Source: Salegentibacter flavus
GTDB taxonomy: Bacteria; Bacteroidota; Bacteroidia; Flavobacteriales; Flavobacteriaceae
Direction of reading: 5' to 3'
Assembly (NCBI RefSeq): GCF_900115145.1
Contig: NZ_FOVL01000001.1
Location: 124,001 to 188,000 of the forward strand
Length of the DNA: 64,000 bases
Below the pieces are notes generated by a model that searched no databases, was not told where the DNA came from, and saw only the letters and a program-made list of their open reading frames with translations. Shown piece by piece: positions 1 through 7,304 of this stretch. The stretch's first letter is position 1, and each line of letters begins with the position of its first letter. A program made the position numbers and the translations under genes.

Positions 1-439
1 GTTCCTCTAAAACCTGCGTGTAATAATTAGTATTCCGGTCCTGTTCTCTTAATATCAATAATTCGTTGAGGTTGTTGGTTTTTCTCGAAAGCAAGGCAGA
101 GATACTGTCCAACTCGGTCTTCATTTGGGTGTCGGTATATGATTCTTTAAGCAGGCTGATATTATTCTGAATGGTAGCTAAATGTTCCTGATATAATTCA
201 AGATCACTTTCCTTACCGGTCTGGATGAGCCGCCGACTAATATTTTCGGTTTCATATAATTCTGTAGTAATATCGCTAACCAGGAAGAGCTTCTCATTAT
301 TAGTGGTATTGGAATCAGCGAGATTGGTAAATGCGACTACCTGAGTATAGACAAACCAAACCGAAAGGGCTGCCAGGGCAGCTACCAGGAGATATCCGGC
401 AACCACTTTAAAGGTTATAGAACGTTTGGTATTTCGCAT
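1..439 (-). CDS. Sensor histidine kinase, N-terminal part (cut by window edge)
   Basis: An open frame reads leftward from an ATG at 439 and leaves the window without a stop; 146 residues are visible. It begins MRNTKRSITFKVVAGYLLVA, a short basic stretch followed by one hydrophobic segment (about residues 8-30). A polar, probably helical, periplasmic region follows, rich in Glu, Leu and Asn. This matches the N-terminus of CHASE3-type or hybrid sensor kinases of Bacteroidetes, where one transmembrane helix precedes a four-helix sensor domain. No kinase motif is inside the window, so the assignment rests on the N-terminal pattern; a methyl-accepting or other CHASE3 protein is possible. It is transcribed divergently from the thiamine receptor gene, and 289 bases separate the two coding starts. 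Confidence 0.6.
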   Translation of the reverse strand, partial: MRNTKRSITFKVVAGYLLVAALAALSVWFVYTQVVAFTNLADSNTTNNEKLFLVSDITTELYETENISRRLIQTGKESDLELYQEHLATIQNNISLLKESYTDTQMKTELDSISALLSRKTNNLNELLILREQDRNTNYYTQVLEE

Positions 440-512
440 AACTTAAATTCCGCTAAAATTACACCAATTAAATGAAATGCAATAAAATTATAGGAATTCC
501 CAAAAAGCTTTA

Positions 513-520
513 TACATTTG
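513..520 (+). promoter_or_regulatory. Promoter -7 element for the TPP-controlled transcript
   Basis: TACATTTG matches the Bacteroidetes -7 consensus TAnnTTTG. It lies just upstream of the riboswitch, so transcription would start near 525-528 and the RNA would begin with the aptamer. No clear -33 TTG is seen at the usual distance. Confidence 0.5.
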
Positions 521-527
521 TGGCATA

Positions 528-607
528 TCTCACAAGGGGTGCCTTTTAATTGAGGCTGAGATCATACCCAATGAACCTGGGCAGGTAATGCTGCCAAGGG
601 ATTGCGC
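528..607 (+). promoter_or_regulatory. TPP riboswitch (THI element)
   Basis: The conserved THI-box blocks appear in order: GGGGTGCC near 536-543, GGCTGAGATCATACCC at 554-569, AATGAACCTG at 570-579, and GGTAATGCTGCCAAGGGA at 584-601. These are the diagnostic sequences of the thiamine-pyrophosphate aptamer. It sits between a -7 promoter element and a terminator hairpin, followed by a TonB-dependent receptor gene, an arrangement known for thiamine uptake receptors of Bacteroidetes. Binding of TPP is expected to turn the receptor off. An ATG at 588 lies inside the aptamer and is not a start codon. Confidence 0.95.
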
Positions 608-627
608 AAAACGCACTAAGTATGTAC

Positions 628-672
628 TCCTGAAAATGCCAAAACACCGGTGGGCAATTTCAGGATTTTTTT
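628..672 (+). terminator. Riboswitch expression-platform terminator
   Basis: TCCTGAAAATGCC (628-640) pairs with GGCAATTTCAGGA (653-665) around a 12-base loop, with one mismatch or bulge. Seven T follow at once. The hairpin is 20 bases past the aptamer and 57 bases before the ATG at 729. This is the layout of a transcriptional OFF switch: TPP bound, terminator forms, receptor not made. Confidence 0.8.
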
Positions 673-728
673 ATTTAATATTTAACCTAAGAATAATCGC
701 CCCTTTTATTCGTAATAAATTTTTACGA

Positions 729-3110
729 ATGAAATCTGTATTATTTTTTGCCAGCCTTTGTCTGATTTCCTTTCAGACCTTAGCTCAAACTCACATTTTA
801 AAAGGAAAAGTCACCGAGGACGAGGTCCCACTTGAGGGCGTTTCGGTTTACGCTAAAGAAACAGGTGCGGGAACCCAAACCGATGCCGAGGGTAATTACC
901 GATTGGAGCTAGAAGATGGGGCTTATATCCTCATTTTTTCCTATGGAAATCAGAAATCTGTTCAGGTGAATCTTTATGAGGACAAAACCCTGAATATCGA
1001 TCTCTCTGACGCGCAAGAAGTACTTGATGAGGTTTTTCTCTCGTCTTTAAGGGTAAATGCCCAATCTCCCATTACTTATAGTAACTTGACCAATGAAGAA
1101 ATTGAAGACCGAAATCTGGGTCAGGATATTCCAATTCTAATGAATTACATGCCTAATGTGGTCTCTACCTCAGATGCCGGTGCAGGCATTGGCTACACGG
1201 GAATTCGCGTAAGAGGTAGTGATGGTACAAGAGTGAATGTGACTATTAACGGCGTACCTTATAACGATGCCGAAAGCCAGGGAAGTTTTTGGGTTAACCT
1301 GGGTGATTTTGCTTCTTCCGTAGAGAATATGCAGCTTCAGCGTGGGGTTGGAACTTCCACAAACGGAGCCGGGGCTTTCGGGGCCAGTCTCAATATTCTC
1401 ACCGATGGCTACCAGGAAGAAGCTTCCGCAGAACTTGCTAACAGTATTGGCTCCTACAACACCAGGAAACATACCTTGAAATTCAGTACTGGTCTTATTG
1501 ACGAGAATTGGGAATTCGCCGGACGTGTTTCTCAGATCAAAAGTGACGGCTATATAGACCGGGCGGAGAGTGATTTGAAATCTTATTTTCTCCAGGGAAC
1601 CTTTGTAGATGAAAATACGCTGGTAAAAGCACTTACGTTTGGAGGAAGCGAAAGAACCTACCAGGCCTGGTACGGCATAGATGCTGAAACCCTTGAAAAT
1701 GATCGCACTTTTAACCCTGCAGGGATCTATGAAGATGAGAACGGCGTGACCCGCTATTACGAAAACCAAACCGATAACTACAAGCAGGATCATTATCAAT
1801 TGCTGTGGAATCAGGAATATAACCCTAACTGGTCTTCTAATCTTGCTCTACATTATACCTACGGGAGAGGTTATTATGAAGAGTACGAAGAAGGTGCTGA
1901 GCTTGCCGAATTTGGATTAGAGCCCTTTGAAGCCGGGGGAGAGACAATTACTAATTCAGATCTGGTTGGCACCAAATGGCTGGACAATCATTTTTACGGA
2001 ACTACTTTTGGGCTTAATTACCAGGAAAGTAATTTGGATCTGGTCCTGGGAGGGGGATGGAACAAGTATATAGGCGATCACTTCGGAGAAGTTATCTATA
2101 CGAAGTTTGCTAGAAATAAAAGGCTAAACGAGCCCTACTACGAAAACACGGCTACAAAAACCGACTTTAATATCTACGGAAAAGCAAATTTTGCAGTTAC
2201 TGATAAATTAGCAGCTTATGCTGATCTTCAGTTGAGGACTGTGACTTATGAAACAGAAGGTATCCTTTCTGATGGAAGTGATTTTCCGGTAGATGATAAT
2301 TTAAATTTTTTCAATCCAAAAGCGGGGCTTACTTACCAGATGAATACCGGTAATCAATTTTACTTCTCTTTTGCCCGGGCACACAGGGAGCCCAGTCGAA
2401 ACGACTATGAGAACGGCGATCCTGAACCGGAGGAATTGAACGATTTTGAACTGGGATGGAGGTACAACTCGCCGAACGTTCAGGTCAATTCGAACCTTTA
2501 TTATATGGATTATCAAAATCAACTGGTGCTAACCGGTGGTCTGGATGAAGTTGGAGCTTTTATCCGGGAAAACAGTGGGGAGAGCTATAGGCTTGGACTT
2601 GAAATAGATGCGACCATTAGAATTTCAGATAAAATTAATCTCAGGCCAAATCTGTCTTTAAGTCAAAATAAAAATATCGATTTCGTTTCTACCTGGAACG
2701 GGGAAGCTATGAATTTTGGAAATACAGAGATTTCCTATTCCCCATCAATTGTTGCTGCTAACCTGATTGGTTATTATCCCTTTGAAGGATTGGAATTAAA
2801 TCTTCTTTCCAAATATGTAGGAGAACAGTACATGAGTAATATTGAAACCGAAGCTTCATTACTGGATAGTTATTTTATAAATGATTTTAATATCCAATAC
2901 AGCTGGAAAGAAGCGCCGCTTTTTAAAGAAGTAGTTTTTACCGGATTAGTGAATAATATATTTGGGGTAGAATATGTTTCTAACGGGTATTATTACACCT
3001 ACGATGTGCCAAATCCCGAATTTTCTAGTGGGCAACAAACCTATGATGGAGCCGGATATTATCCGCAGGCAACAACCAACTTTTTACTTGGAGTTACCCT
3101 GAAATTTTAA
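729..3110 (+). CDS. TonB-dependent outer-membrane receptor, probable thiamine transporter
   Basis: 793 residues when started at ATG 729. The frame is open back to 588, but that part overlaps the riboswitch and terminator; the start at 729 gives a clean signal peptide (MKSVLFFASLCLISFQTLAQ). A carboxypeptidase-like CarboxypepD_reg domain follows (about 25-105; GKVTEDEVPLEGVSVYAKET, TDAEGNYRLE), then the plug (about 120-235; ENMQLQRGVGTSTNGAGAFG) and a 22-strand-type barrel ending LLGVTLKF with the usual C-terminal Phe. It imports its ligand across the outer membrane with energy from TonB-ExbBD. Specificity for thiamine or a precursor is inferred from the TPP riboswitch in the leader, not from the protein itself. 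A terminator follows at 3119. Confidence 0.9.
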   Translation: MKSVLFFASLCLISFQTLAQTHILKGKVTEDEVPLEGVSVYAKETGAGTQTDAEGNYRLELEDGAYILIFSYGNQKSVQVNLYEDKTLNIDLSDAQEVLDEVFLSSLRVNAQSPITYSNLTNEEIEDRNLGQDIPILMNYMPNVVSTSDAGAGIGYTGIRVRGSDGTRVNVTINGVPYNDAESQGSFWVNLGDFASSVENMQLQRGVGTSTNGAGAFGASLNILTDGYQEEASAELANSIGSYNTRKHTLKFSTGLIDENWEFAGRVSQIKSDGYIDRAESDLKSYFLQGTFVDENTLVKALTFGGSERTYQAWYGIDAETLENDRTFNPAGIYEDENGVTRYYENQTDNYKQDHYQLLWNQEYNPNWSSNLALHYTYGRGYYEEYEEGAELAEFGLEPFEAGGETITNSDLVGTKWLDNHFYGTTFGLNYQESNLDLVLGGGWNKYIGDHFGEVIYTKFARNKRLNEPYYENTATKTDFNIYGKANFAVTDKLAAYADLQLRTVTYETEGILSDGSDFPVDDNLNFFNPKAGLTYQMNTGNQFYFSFARAHREPSRNDYENGDPEPEELNDFELGWRYNSPNVQVNSNLYYMDYQNQLVLTGGLDEVGAFIRENSGESYRLGLEIDATIRISDKINLRPNLSLSQNKNIDFVSTWNGEAMNFGNTEISYSPSIVAANLIGYYPFEGLELNLLSKYVGEQYMSNIETEASLLDSYFINDFNIQYSWKEAPLFKEVVFTGLVNNIFGVEYVSNGYYYTYDVPNPEFSSGQQTYDGAGYYPQATTNFLLGVTLKF

Positions 3111-3118
3111 TTTGAGTG

Positions 3119-3154
3119 AGCCTTGCCATCCATCTCCGATGGCAGGGCTTTTTA
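3119..3154 (+). terminator. Intrinsic terminator of the receptor gene
   Basis: AGCCTTGCCATC (3119-3130) and GATGGCAGGGCT (3138-3149) form a 12-base stem with one T-G pair and a 7-base loop, followed by a T run. It overlaps the stop codon of the convergent lipoprotein gene. Confidence 0.85.
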
Positions 3155-3583
3155 ATTATAGACCTCAATAGCATTTCCCCGTCGCTCTATGCGGTAAGGC
3201 TTTAAAGTATATTGGCCCTCACCGGCTGTAAGTTCGCCTGTCACGATGTTATATTCGTTCCCGTCGTCACACTGGCACTTTGCGGTAATACCGGTTACCT
3301 GCATCGCAGAGCAATTATTTGGTGGATGGTTAGGATCGCTTAATTCAAACGCGGTATACTGGGAATTATTGATGTTGTAAACCACAACGCCTTTTATTCC
3401 ATTACTATAAGTGGAATAGGAGTTGCCAGGGTATTGTAGGTTGTTGTATTCCGGCAAGTCCAAATTAAGCTGAATCCTGAAATTAAGATCAGGGAGATTA
3501 GGATTATTAAGTCGATTGTTATCATCTGTAGAACACCCGACCAGAAAGACCGGAATGATTAACCCGAAAATTATTTTTTTCAT
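3152..3583 (-). CDS. Small lipoprotein, degenerate Rieske-like
   Basis: 143 residues. The N-terminus MKKIIFGLIIPVFLVGCSTDD is a lipoprotein signal with lipobox VGC; Asp after Cys+2 and an Asn-rich stretch follow. The C-terminal half (NNCSAMQVTGITAKCQCDDG followed by NEYN, then GQYTLKPYRIERRGNAIEV) has the strand and loop pattern of Rieske-type ferredoxins, and related flavobacterial lipoproteins are sometimes labelled that way. The two His ligands of a real [2Fe-2S] Rieske centre (CxH and CxxH) are missing: the second loop reads CQCDDG where CxxHG is expected. I infer a Rieske fold without a cluster; the function is unknown. It diverges from greA, and its own promoter must share the 118 bases before the greA start. 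Confidence 0.7.
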   Translation of the reverse strand: MKKIIFGLIIPVFLVGCSTDDNNRLNNPNLPDLNFRIQLNLDLPEYNNLQYPGNSYSTYSNGIKGVVVYNINNSQYTAFELSDPNHPPNNCSAMQVTGITAKCQCDDGNEYNIVTGELTAGEGQYTLKPYRIERRGNAIEVYN

Positions 3584-3614
3584 AAAAGATGCATTTCTTG
3601 CTAAAAGAATATAA

Positions 3615-3645
3615 TTGCTTTCAAAGCTTAAATTTATTATATTTG
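3615..3645 (+). promoter_or_regulatory. Promoter of greA
   Basis: TTG (3615-3617), a 20-base spacer and TATATTTG (3638-3645) match the Bacteroidetes sigma-A consensus. Transcription should start close to 3652, leaving a leader of about 50 bases that begins with the hairpin at 3652-3678. Confidence 0.75.
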
Positions 3646-3651
3646 TTAAAC

Positions 3652-3678
3652 AAATCCCGTCGTGCTATGGGATTTTTT
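3652..3678 (+). terminator. Terminator-like leader hairpin of greA
   Basis: AAATCCC (3652-3658) pairs with GGGATTT (3669-3675) across a 10-base loop, and six T run from 3673 to 3678. It lies at the expected 5' end of the greA transcript, downstream of the promoter and 24 bases before the ATG. It could terminate or pause RNA polymerase early. There is no upstream plus-strand gene that it could serve. Confidence 0.6.
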
Positions 3679-3701
3679 CTATTTATATAAACGATGAAGT
3701 T

Positions 3702-4178
3702 ATGAGCAAAGTATCTTATTATACTGCAGAGGGCCTAAAAAAGTTGAAAGATGAATTAAATCAGCTGCGAGATGTTGAGCGGCCAAGAGCTTCTGAAGCG
3801 ATTGCCGAAGCCCGTGATAAAGGAGACCTTAGTGAGAACGCTGAATATGATGCGGCCAAGGAGGCCCAGGGAATGCTGGAGATGAAGATCTCAAAAATGG
3901 AAGAAATAGTCGCTAACGCCCGGGTTATAGACGAATCTCAACTTGATACCTCTAAGGTGCTGGTGCATTCTTTTGTTCGCATTAAAAACCTGGGTAATGG
4001 TTCAGAAATGAAATATAAACTGGTTGCCCAAAGCGAAGCCGATCTTAAATCGGGAAAAATTTCGGTAGATTCACCTATAGGAAAAGGTTTGTTAGGTAAA
4101 AAAGTGGGAGAAAAGGCCCAAATTGATGTTCCCAGCGGAAAAATGGAGTTTGAAGTTCTCGAAATCTGGAGAGAATAA
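3702..4178 (+). CDS. greA: Transcription elongation factor GreA
   Basis: 158 residues, the normal GreA length. The frame stays open back to 3615, but that stretch holds the promoter; ATG 3702 gives the standard start MSKVSYYTAEGLKKLKDELN. The N-terminal coiled coil (about 1-75) carries the acidic tip GDLSENAEYDAAKEAQ, whose Asp/Glu residues coordinate the catalytic Mg in the RNA polymerase secondary channel. The C-terminal domain includes SPIGKGLLGKKVGE and FEVLEIWRE. GreA rescues backtracked polymerase by stimulating transcript cleavage. The leader contains a terminator-like hairpin, which suggests that expression is tuned by polymerase pausing. A terminator and the HIT gene follow. Confidence 0.97.
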   Translation: MSKVSYYTAEGLKKLKDELNQLRDVERPRASEAIAEARDKGDLSENAEYDAAKEAQGMLEMKISKMEEIVANARVIDESQLDTSKVLVHSFVRIKNLGNGSEMKYKLVAQSEADLKSGKISVDSPIGKGLLGKKVGEKAQIDVPSGKMEFEVLEIWRE

Positions 4179-4198
4179 TTTTTTATTTAACAAATAAG

Positions 4199-4250
4199 TA
4201 AAATCCTTTTCCAATTCCTTAACTCAGGAAGAAAGAAAAGGATTTTATCT
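4199..4250 (+). terminator. Probable terminator after greA
   Basis: TAAAATCCTTTTC (4199-4211) is perfectly complementary to GAAAAGGATTTTA (4235-4247), and an inner TTCCT/AGGAA pair sits inside the loop. The T tract behind it is short and interrupted, so it is a stable hairpin but not a textbook terminator. Confidence 0.55.
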
Positions 4251-4277
4251 TTAAGAGAACTAATAAAAACCAAAGTT

Positions 4278-4667
4278 ATGGCCACACTTTTCAGTAAAAT
4301 AGCTCAGGGCGAGGTCCCGGCTTATAAGATCGCAGAAGACAGTCAGTTTCTTGCATTTCTCGATATCAACCCAAATGCTAAAGGCCATACGCTCTGTATT
4401 CCGAAGAAAGAAGTAGATAAAATCTTTGACCTGGAGGAGGAAGTTTACCAGGAATTGATGCGGTTTTCCCGTAAGGTTGCTATAGCTCTGGAGAAAACTG
4501 TTCCCTGCAAGCGCGTTGGGATGGCCGTAGTTGGCCTGGAAGTTCCCCACGTACATGTGCATCTTATTCCGCTGAATTCTATGAAAGACATGGATTTTTC
4601 AAATAGCGTTAAAATGAGCGATGAAGAGTTTGAGAAATTAGCTGAGTCTATTCACGTAAACCTTTAA
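4278..4667 (+). CDS. HIT family nucleotide hydrolase
   Basis: 129 residues, typical of the Hint branch of the histidine-triad family. The active-site signature HVHVHLIP is at about residues 92-99 (PHVHVHLIPL), and the N-terminal FSKIAQGEVPAYKI with FLDINPNAKGHTLCIPK is the family nucleotide-binding pattern. These enzymes hydrolyse adenosine phosphoramidates or related dinucleotides in the cytoplasm, via a nucleotidylated His. The next gene converges on it and there is no co-transcribed partner. The physiological substrate cannot be read from the sequence. Confidence 0.93.
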   Translation: MATLFSKIAQGEVPAYKIAEDSQFLAFLDINPNAKGHTLCIPKKEVDKIFDLEEEVYQELMRFSRKVAIALEKTVPCKRVGMAVVGLEVPHVHVHLIPLNSMKDMDFSNSVKMSDEEFEKLAESIHVNL

Positions 4668-4709
4668 GTAGTTCCTGGGAATGGGATTTCAGAATAAGGT
4701 AATAAAAGA

Positions 4710-5858
4710 TCAAACCTTTCTTAGGGAGATTCTGAAGGTTGTGCCTTTATTGATTTCGCTGTGAGCTACTTTAATTCTTCCACGGTGATACTCTTCTATA
4801 ATTCTTTTAGCAAGCGAAAGACCTAATCCCCAACCTCTTTTTTTAGTGGTATGCCCGGGTTCGAAGATGAGTTTGAACTTATTTTTATCTACTCCCTTTC
4901 CGCTATCTTTAATATCAATATAAGCCCAGTTACTGTCTTGTTTTATTTCGATAGTTAGCGTGCCTTTGCCCCGCATAGCATCTATAGCATTCTTCACGAG
5001 GTTTTCTATGGTCCAGCTATAGAGCTGTTGGTTGAGGTTTACATAAATCGATTCTTCCGGGACGATTAATTGAAAATTGATCAGGTTGGAACTTCTGGTT
5101 CTTAAGTAATCGAACGTATTATTAGTTTCCTCTACTATATCTGTTCTTGTTAATAAGGGCGCTGAACCGATCTTGGAAAAACGTTCTGTGATAGTTTTCA
5201 GACGGTCTATGTCCTTTTCCATTTCCTCTATATACGAAGGTTTAACTTTTTCATCTTTCAGGATTTCTGTCCACCCAATCAATGAGGACAATGGAGTACC
5301 GATTTGATGTGCAGTTTCCTTTGCCATTCCGGCCCAAAGTTTATTCTGTTCACTGGATTTTGTGGTGGTGTAGAAGAAATAAACCACTCCAATAAAGAGA
5401 AAACCAATGAGGGTGAGTCCGATAGGATAATATTTAAGCTTATTTAGAGCCGGGGAATTTCCGTAAAAAATATATTGCTCTTGCCCTTCTCCCAGATTAA
5501 TAACAATCGGTTCATTTTCATCCTTAATACGTGTGAGGTATTTTCTTAACCTCTTTTCGTTCTGGGTAATTGAGGGATCTATATTTGTGGTATAAGCTAC
5601 CTGCCCATCTGCATAAGTATGAATTATAGGAATGCTGGTGTTATTGTTTAGGATCTCCAGGATTAAATCAATCTCTGAGTCTGCCGTGGCATTGTCAAGT
5701 TCCTGCTGAGCCTTTGCCCAGATATTCATCTTAGCACGTTCATCTTCTTTAAGGCTTTGGAAAAAAATAGAGGTGTTCCACAGAACTAGAGCGACCACCA
5801 CCAAACAGGATATTACTATAAACCAGCGGTTAAAACTTCGCTCATCGGTAAAATTCAT
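4710..5858 (-). CDS. Membrane sensor histidine kinase
   Basis: 382 residues. Transmembrane helix 1 (about 12-34), a periplasmic sensor segment of about 105 residues and helix 2 (about 144-163) come first. The dimerisation domain has the H-box KETAHQIGTPLSSL with phospho-acceptor His at about 184. The ATPase domain shows the N-box ENLVKNAIDAM, G1 DSGKGVD and G2 GWGLGLSLAK. It autophosphorylates on sensing an unknown signal. No response regulator lies next to it, so it is an orphan kinase. It diverges from the flavin reductase gene, and the 111 bases between them must hold both promoters. Confidence 0.92.
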   Translation of the reverse strand: MNFTDERSFNRWFIVISCLVVVALVLWNTSIFFQSLKEDERAKMNIWAKAQQELDNATADSEIDLILEILNNNTSIPIIHTYADGQVAYTTNIDPSITQNEKRLRKYLTRIKDENEPIVINLGEGQEQYIFYGNSPALNKLKYYPIGLTLIGFLFIGVVYFFYTTTKSSEQNKLWAGMAKETAHQIGTPLSSLIGWTEILKDEKVKPSYIEEMEKDIDRLKTITERFSKIGSAPLLTRTDIVEETNNTFDYLRTRSSNLINFQLIVPEESIYVNLNQQLYSWTIENLVKNAIDAMRGKGTLTIEIKQDSNWAYIDIKDSGKGVDKNKFKLIFEPGHTTKKRGWGLGLSLAKRIIEEYHRGRIKVAHSEINKGTTFRISLRKV

Positions 5859-5947
5859 GCAGTCTTACAGGTTTTATATTTTAAAGATAAGCGTTTTTAA
5901 ACATATATTATTGCCTTGCAGCTTTTTTCATTCCTTATGGGTTTCGT

Positions 5948-5955
5948 TACCTTTG
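5948..5955 (+). promoter_or_regulatory. Promoter -7 element for the flavin reductase gene
   Basis: TACCTTTG fits TAnnTTTG and lies 14 bases before the ATG at 5970. That predicts a very short leader and argues against the longer frame that starts at 5916. Confidence 0.5.
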
Positions 5956-5969
5956 TCAAAAATCAAAGA

Positions 5970-6842
5970 ATGGTAAGTATAACTCCCGGGGAGCTTAGTA
6001 CTGGTAAATTACACCAGTATTTGCTGGGTGCCGTAGGGCCAAGACCTATTGCTTTTGCCAGCACGCTGGATTCACAAGGCAGACCCAATTTGTCGCCTTT
6101 TAGTTTTTTTAATGTTTTTGGCTCTAACCCTCCTACCCTTATTTTTTCTCCTGCAAGACGGGGCAGAGACAATACGGTTAAGCATACATACAACAATGCC
6201 AAAGCTAACAAAGAGGTTGTTATAAATATCGTGAATTTCGATATGGTACAGCAAATGTCACTCTCCAGCACCGAATATGCCGAAGGAGTGAATGAGTTTG
6301 ATAAAGCCGGACTTACAATGTTGCCCTCTGAACTCGTTAAGCCTTTTCGTGTAGCTGAATCTCCCGTGCAGCTTGAATGCAAGGTAAAAGAAGTGGTAGA
6401 ACTCGGCCAGGAAGGTGGAGCAGGTAATTTGATTATTTGTGAAGTGCTGAAAATGCATATTAAGGAAGAAATTCTGGATGAACATGGCTTCATAGATCAG
6501 CATAAGATCGACCAGGTAGCGCGAATGGGAGGTGATTGGTATACCCGCGCCAATATGGGGATGTTTGAAGTACCCAAACCTCTTTCTACTTTAGGAATTG
6601 GTGTGGATGCTATTTCTGCTGAAATCAGGGATAGTAAGATCCTTACCGGAAACGATCTCGGGAAACTGGGTAATGTAGAGCGTTTACCTTCAGAAGAAGA
6701 AATTCAAGGTTATTTGAATGAAAATTCAGAAATTGCAGACCTTATTAAAAGCGGAGATAAAAATAAAATTCATTTAAAGGCTCAGGAACTTCTGAAGCAG
6801 GAAAAACCTGAAACAGCCTGGAAAATACTATTAGCAAAATAA
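5970..6842 (+). CDS. Flavin reductase-like domain protein
   Basis: 290 residues from ATG 5970, chosen because the -7 element at 5948 lies inside the longer frame. The FMN-binding split-barrel core is visible in LLGAVGPRPIAFASTLDSQG, PNLSPFSFFNVF and SNPPTLIFSPARRGRDNTVK. The rest (about 200-290) adds a helical tail with SAEIRDSKILTGNDLGKLGN. Members bind FMN and reduce flavin or use it on other substrates; the substrate here is not evident. The DUF3127 gene starts 6 bases after the stop, so the two are probably co-transcribed. Confidence 0.88.
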   Translation: MVSITPGELSTGKLHQYLLGAVGPRPIAFASTLDSQGRPNLSPFSFFNVFGSNPPTLIFSPARRGRDNTVKHTYNNAKANKEVVINIVNFDMVQQMSLSSTEYAEGVNEFDKAGLTMLPSELVKPFRVAESPVQLECKVKEVVELGQEGGAGNLIICEVLKMHIKEEILDEHGFIDQHKIDQVARMGGDWYTRANMGMFEVPKPLSTLGIGVDAISAEIRDSKILTGNDLGKLGNVERLPSEEEIQGYLNENSEIADLIKSGDKNKIHLKAQELLKQEKPETAWKILLAK

Positions 6843-6848
6843 AAATTT

Positions 6849-7220
6849 ATGGAAGTACAAGGAAAGATTAAACTAATTGGAGAAACTAAAACCTTTGGTA
6901 ACAATGGTTTTAGAAAGAGAGAACTAGTGGTCACTACAGAAGAGCAGTACCCACAACATATTATGATCGAATTCGTACAGGATAAAACCGATCTATTAGA
7001 TAGTTATCAGGTTGGTCAACCGGTAAAAGTAGGTATTAACTTACGTGGTCGTGAATGGGTTAGTCCACAGGGGGAAACCAAATACTTCAATTCGGTACAG
7101 GGTTGGAGAATTGAAAACCTGCAGGCACAACAACCCGGAAGTAAGGAAGTACCGCCACCAGATCAGTTTGAACCGGCCAGTGACTTCAATGAAGAAGATC
7201 ACGACGACCTGCCGTTTTAA
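6849..7220 (+). CDS. DUF3127 protein, OB-fold with SSB-like acidic tail
   Basis: 123 residues. The N-terminal 90 residues (MEVQGKIKLIGETKTFGNNG, RKRELVVTTEEQYPQHIMIE, VKVGINLRGREW) match the DUF3127 family, an OB-like beta barrel similar to single-stranded DNA-binding proteins. The C-terminus is a Pro/Gln-rich linker ending in NEEDHDDLPF. That closely resembles the SSB tip (DDDIPF) by which SSB recruits repair and replication enzymes. I infer nucleic-acid binding with recruitment of SSB partners; neither is proven by sequence. It lies 6 bases behind the flavin reductase gene and is followed by a strong terminator. Confidence 0.85.
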   Translation: MEVQGKIKLIGETKTFGNNGFRKRELVVTTEEQYPQHIMIEFVQDKTDLLDSYQVGQPVKVGINLRGREWVSPQGETKYFNSVQGWRIENLQAQQPGSKEVPPPDQFEPASDFNEEDHDDLPF

Positions 7221-7253
7221 TTCTGAAAAAGATCTAAGAAATTCATAATTTAC

Positions 7254-7284
7254 AAGCCCGGTAGTATTCTATCGGGCTTTTTTT
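7254..7284 (+). terminator. Intrinsic terminator
   Basis: AAGCCCGGTA (7254-7263) pairs with TATCGGGCTT (7270-7279) in a 10-base stem with one G-T pair, followed by a T run to 7284. It ends the flavin reductase-DUF3127 unit. Confidence 0.9.
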
Positions 7285-7304
7285 AACCATAAAAATTACT
7301 TCAG

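Noticed and set aside
588-728. N-terminal extension of the receptor frame
   Set aside because: It overlaps the riboswitch and terminator; the signal peptide starts at 729.
1170-1799. Minus-strand frame of 209 codons inside the TonB-dependent receptor
   Set aside because: It lies wholly antisense to a clear receptor gene and has no signal or family pattern. It is a shadow frame.
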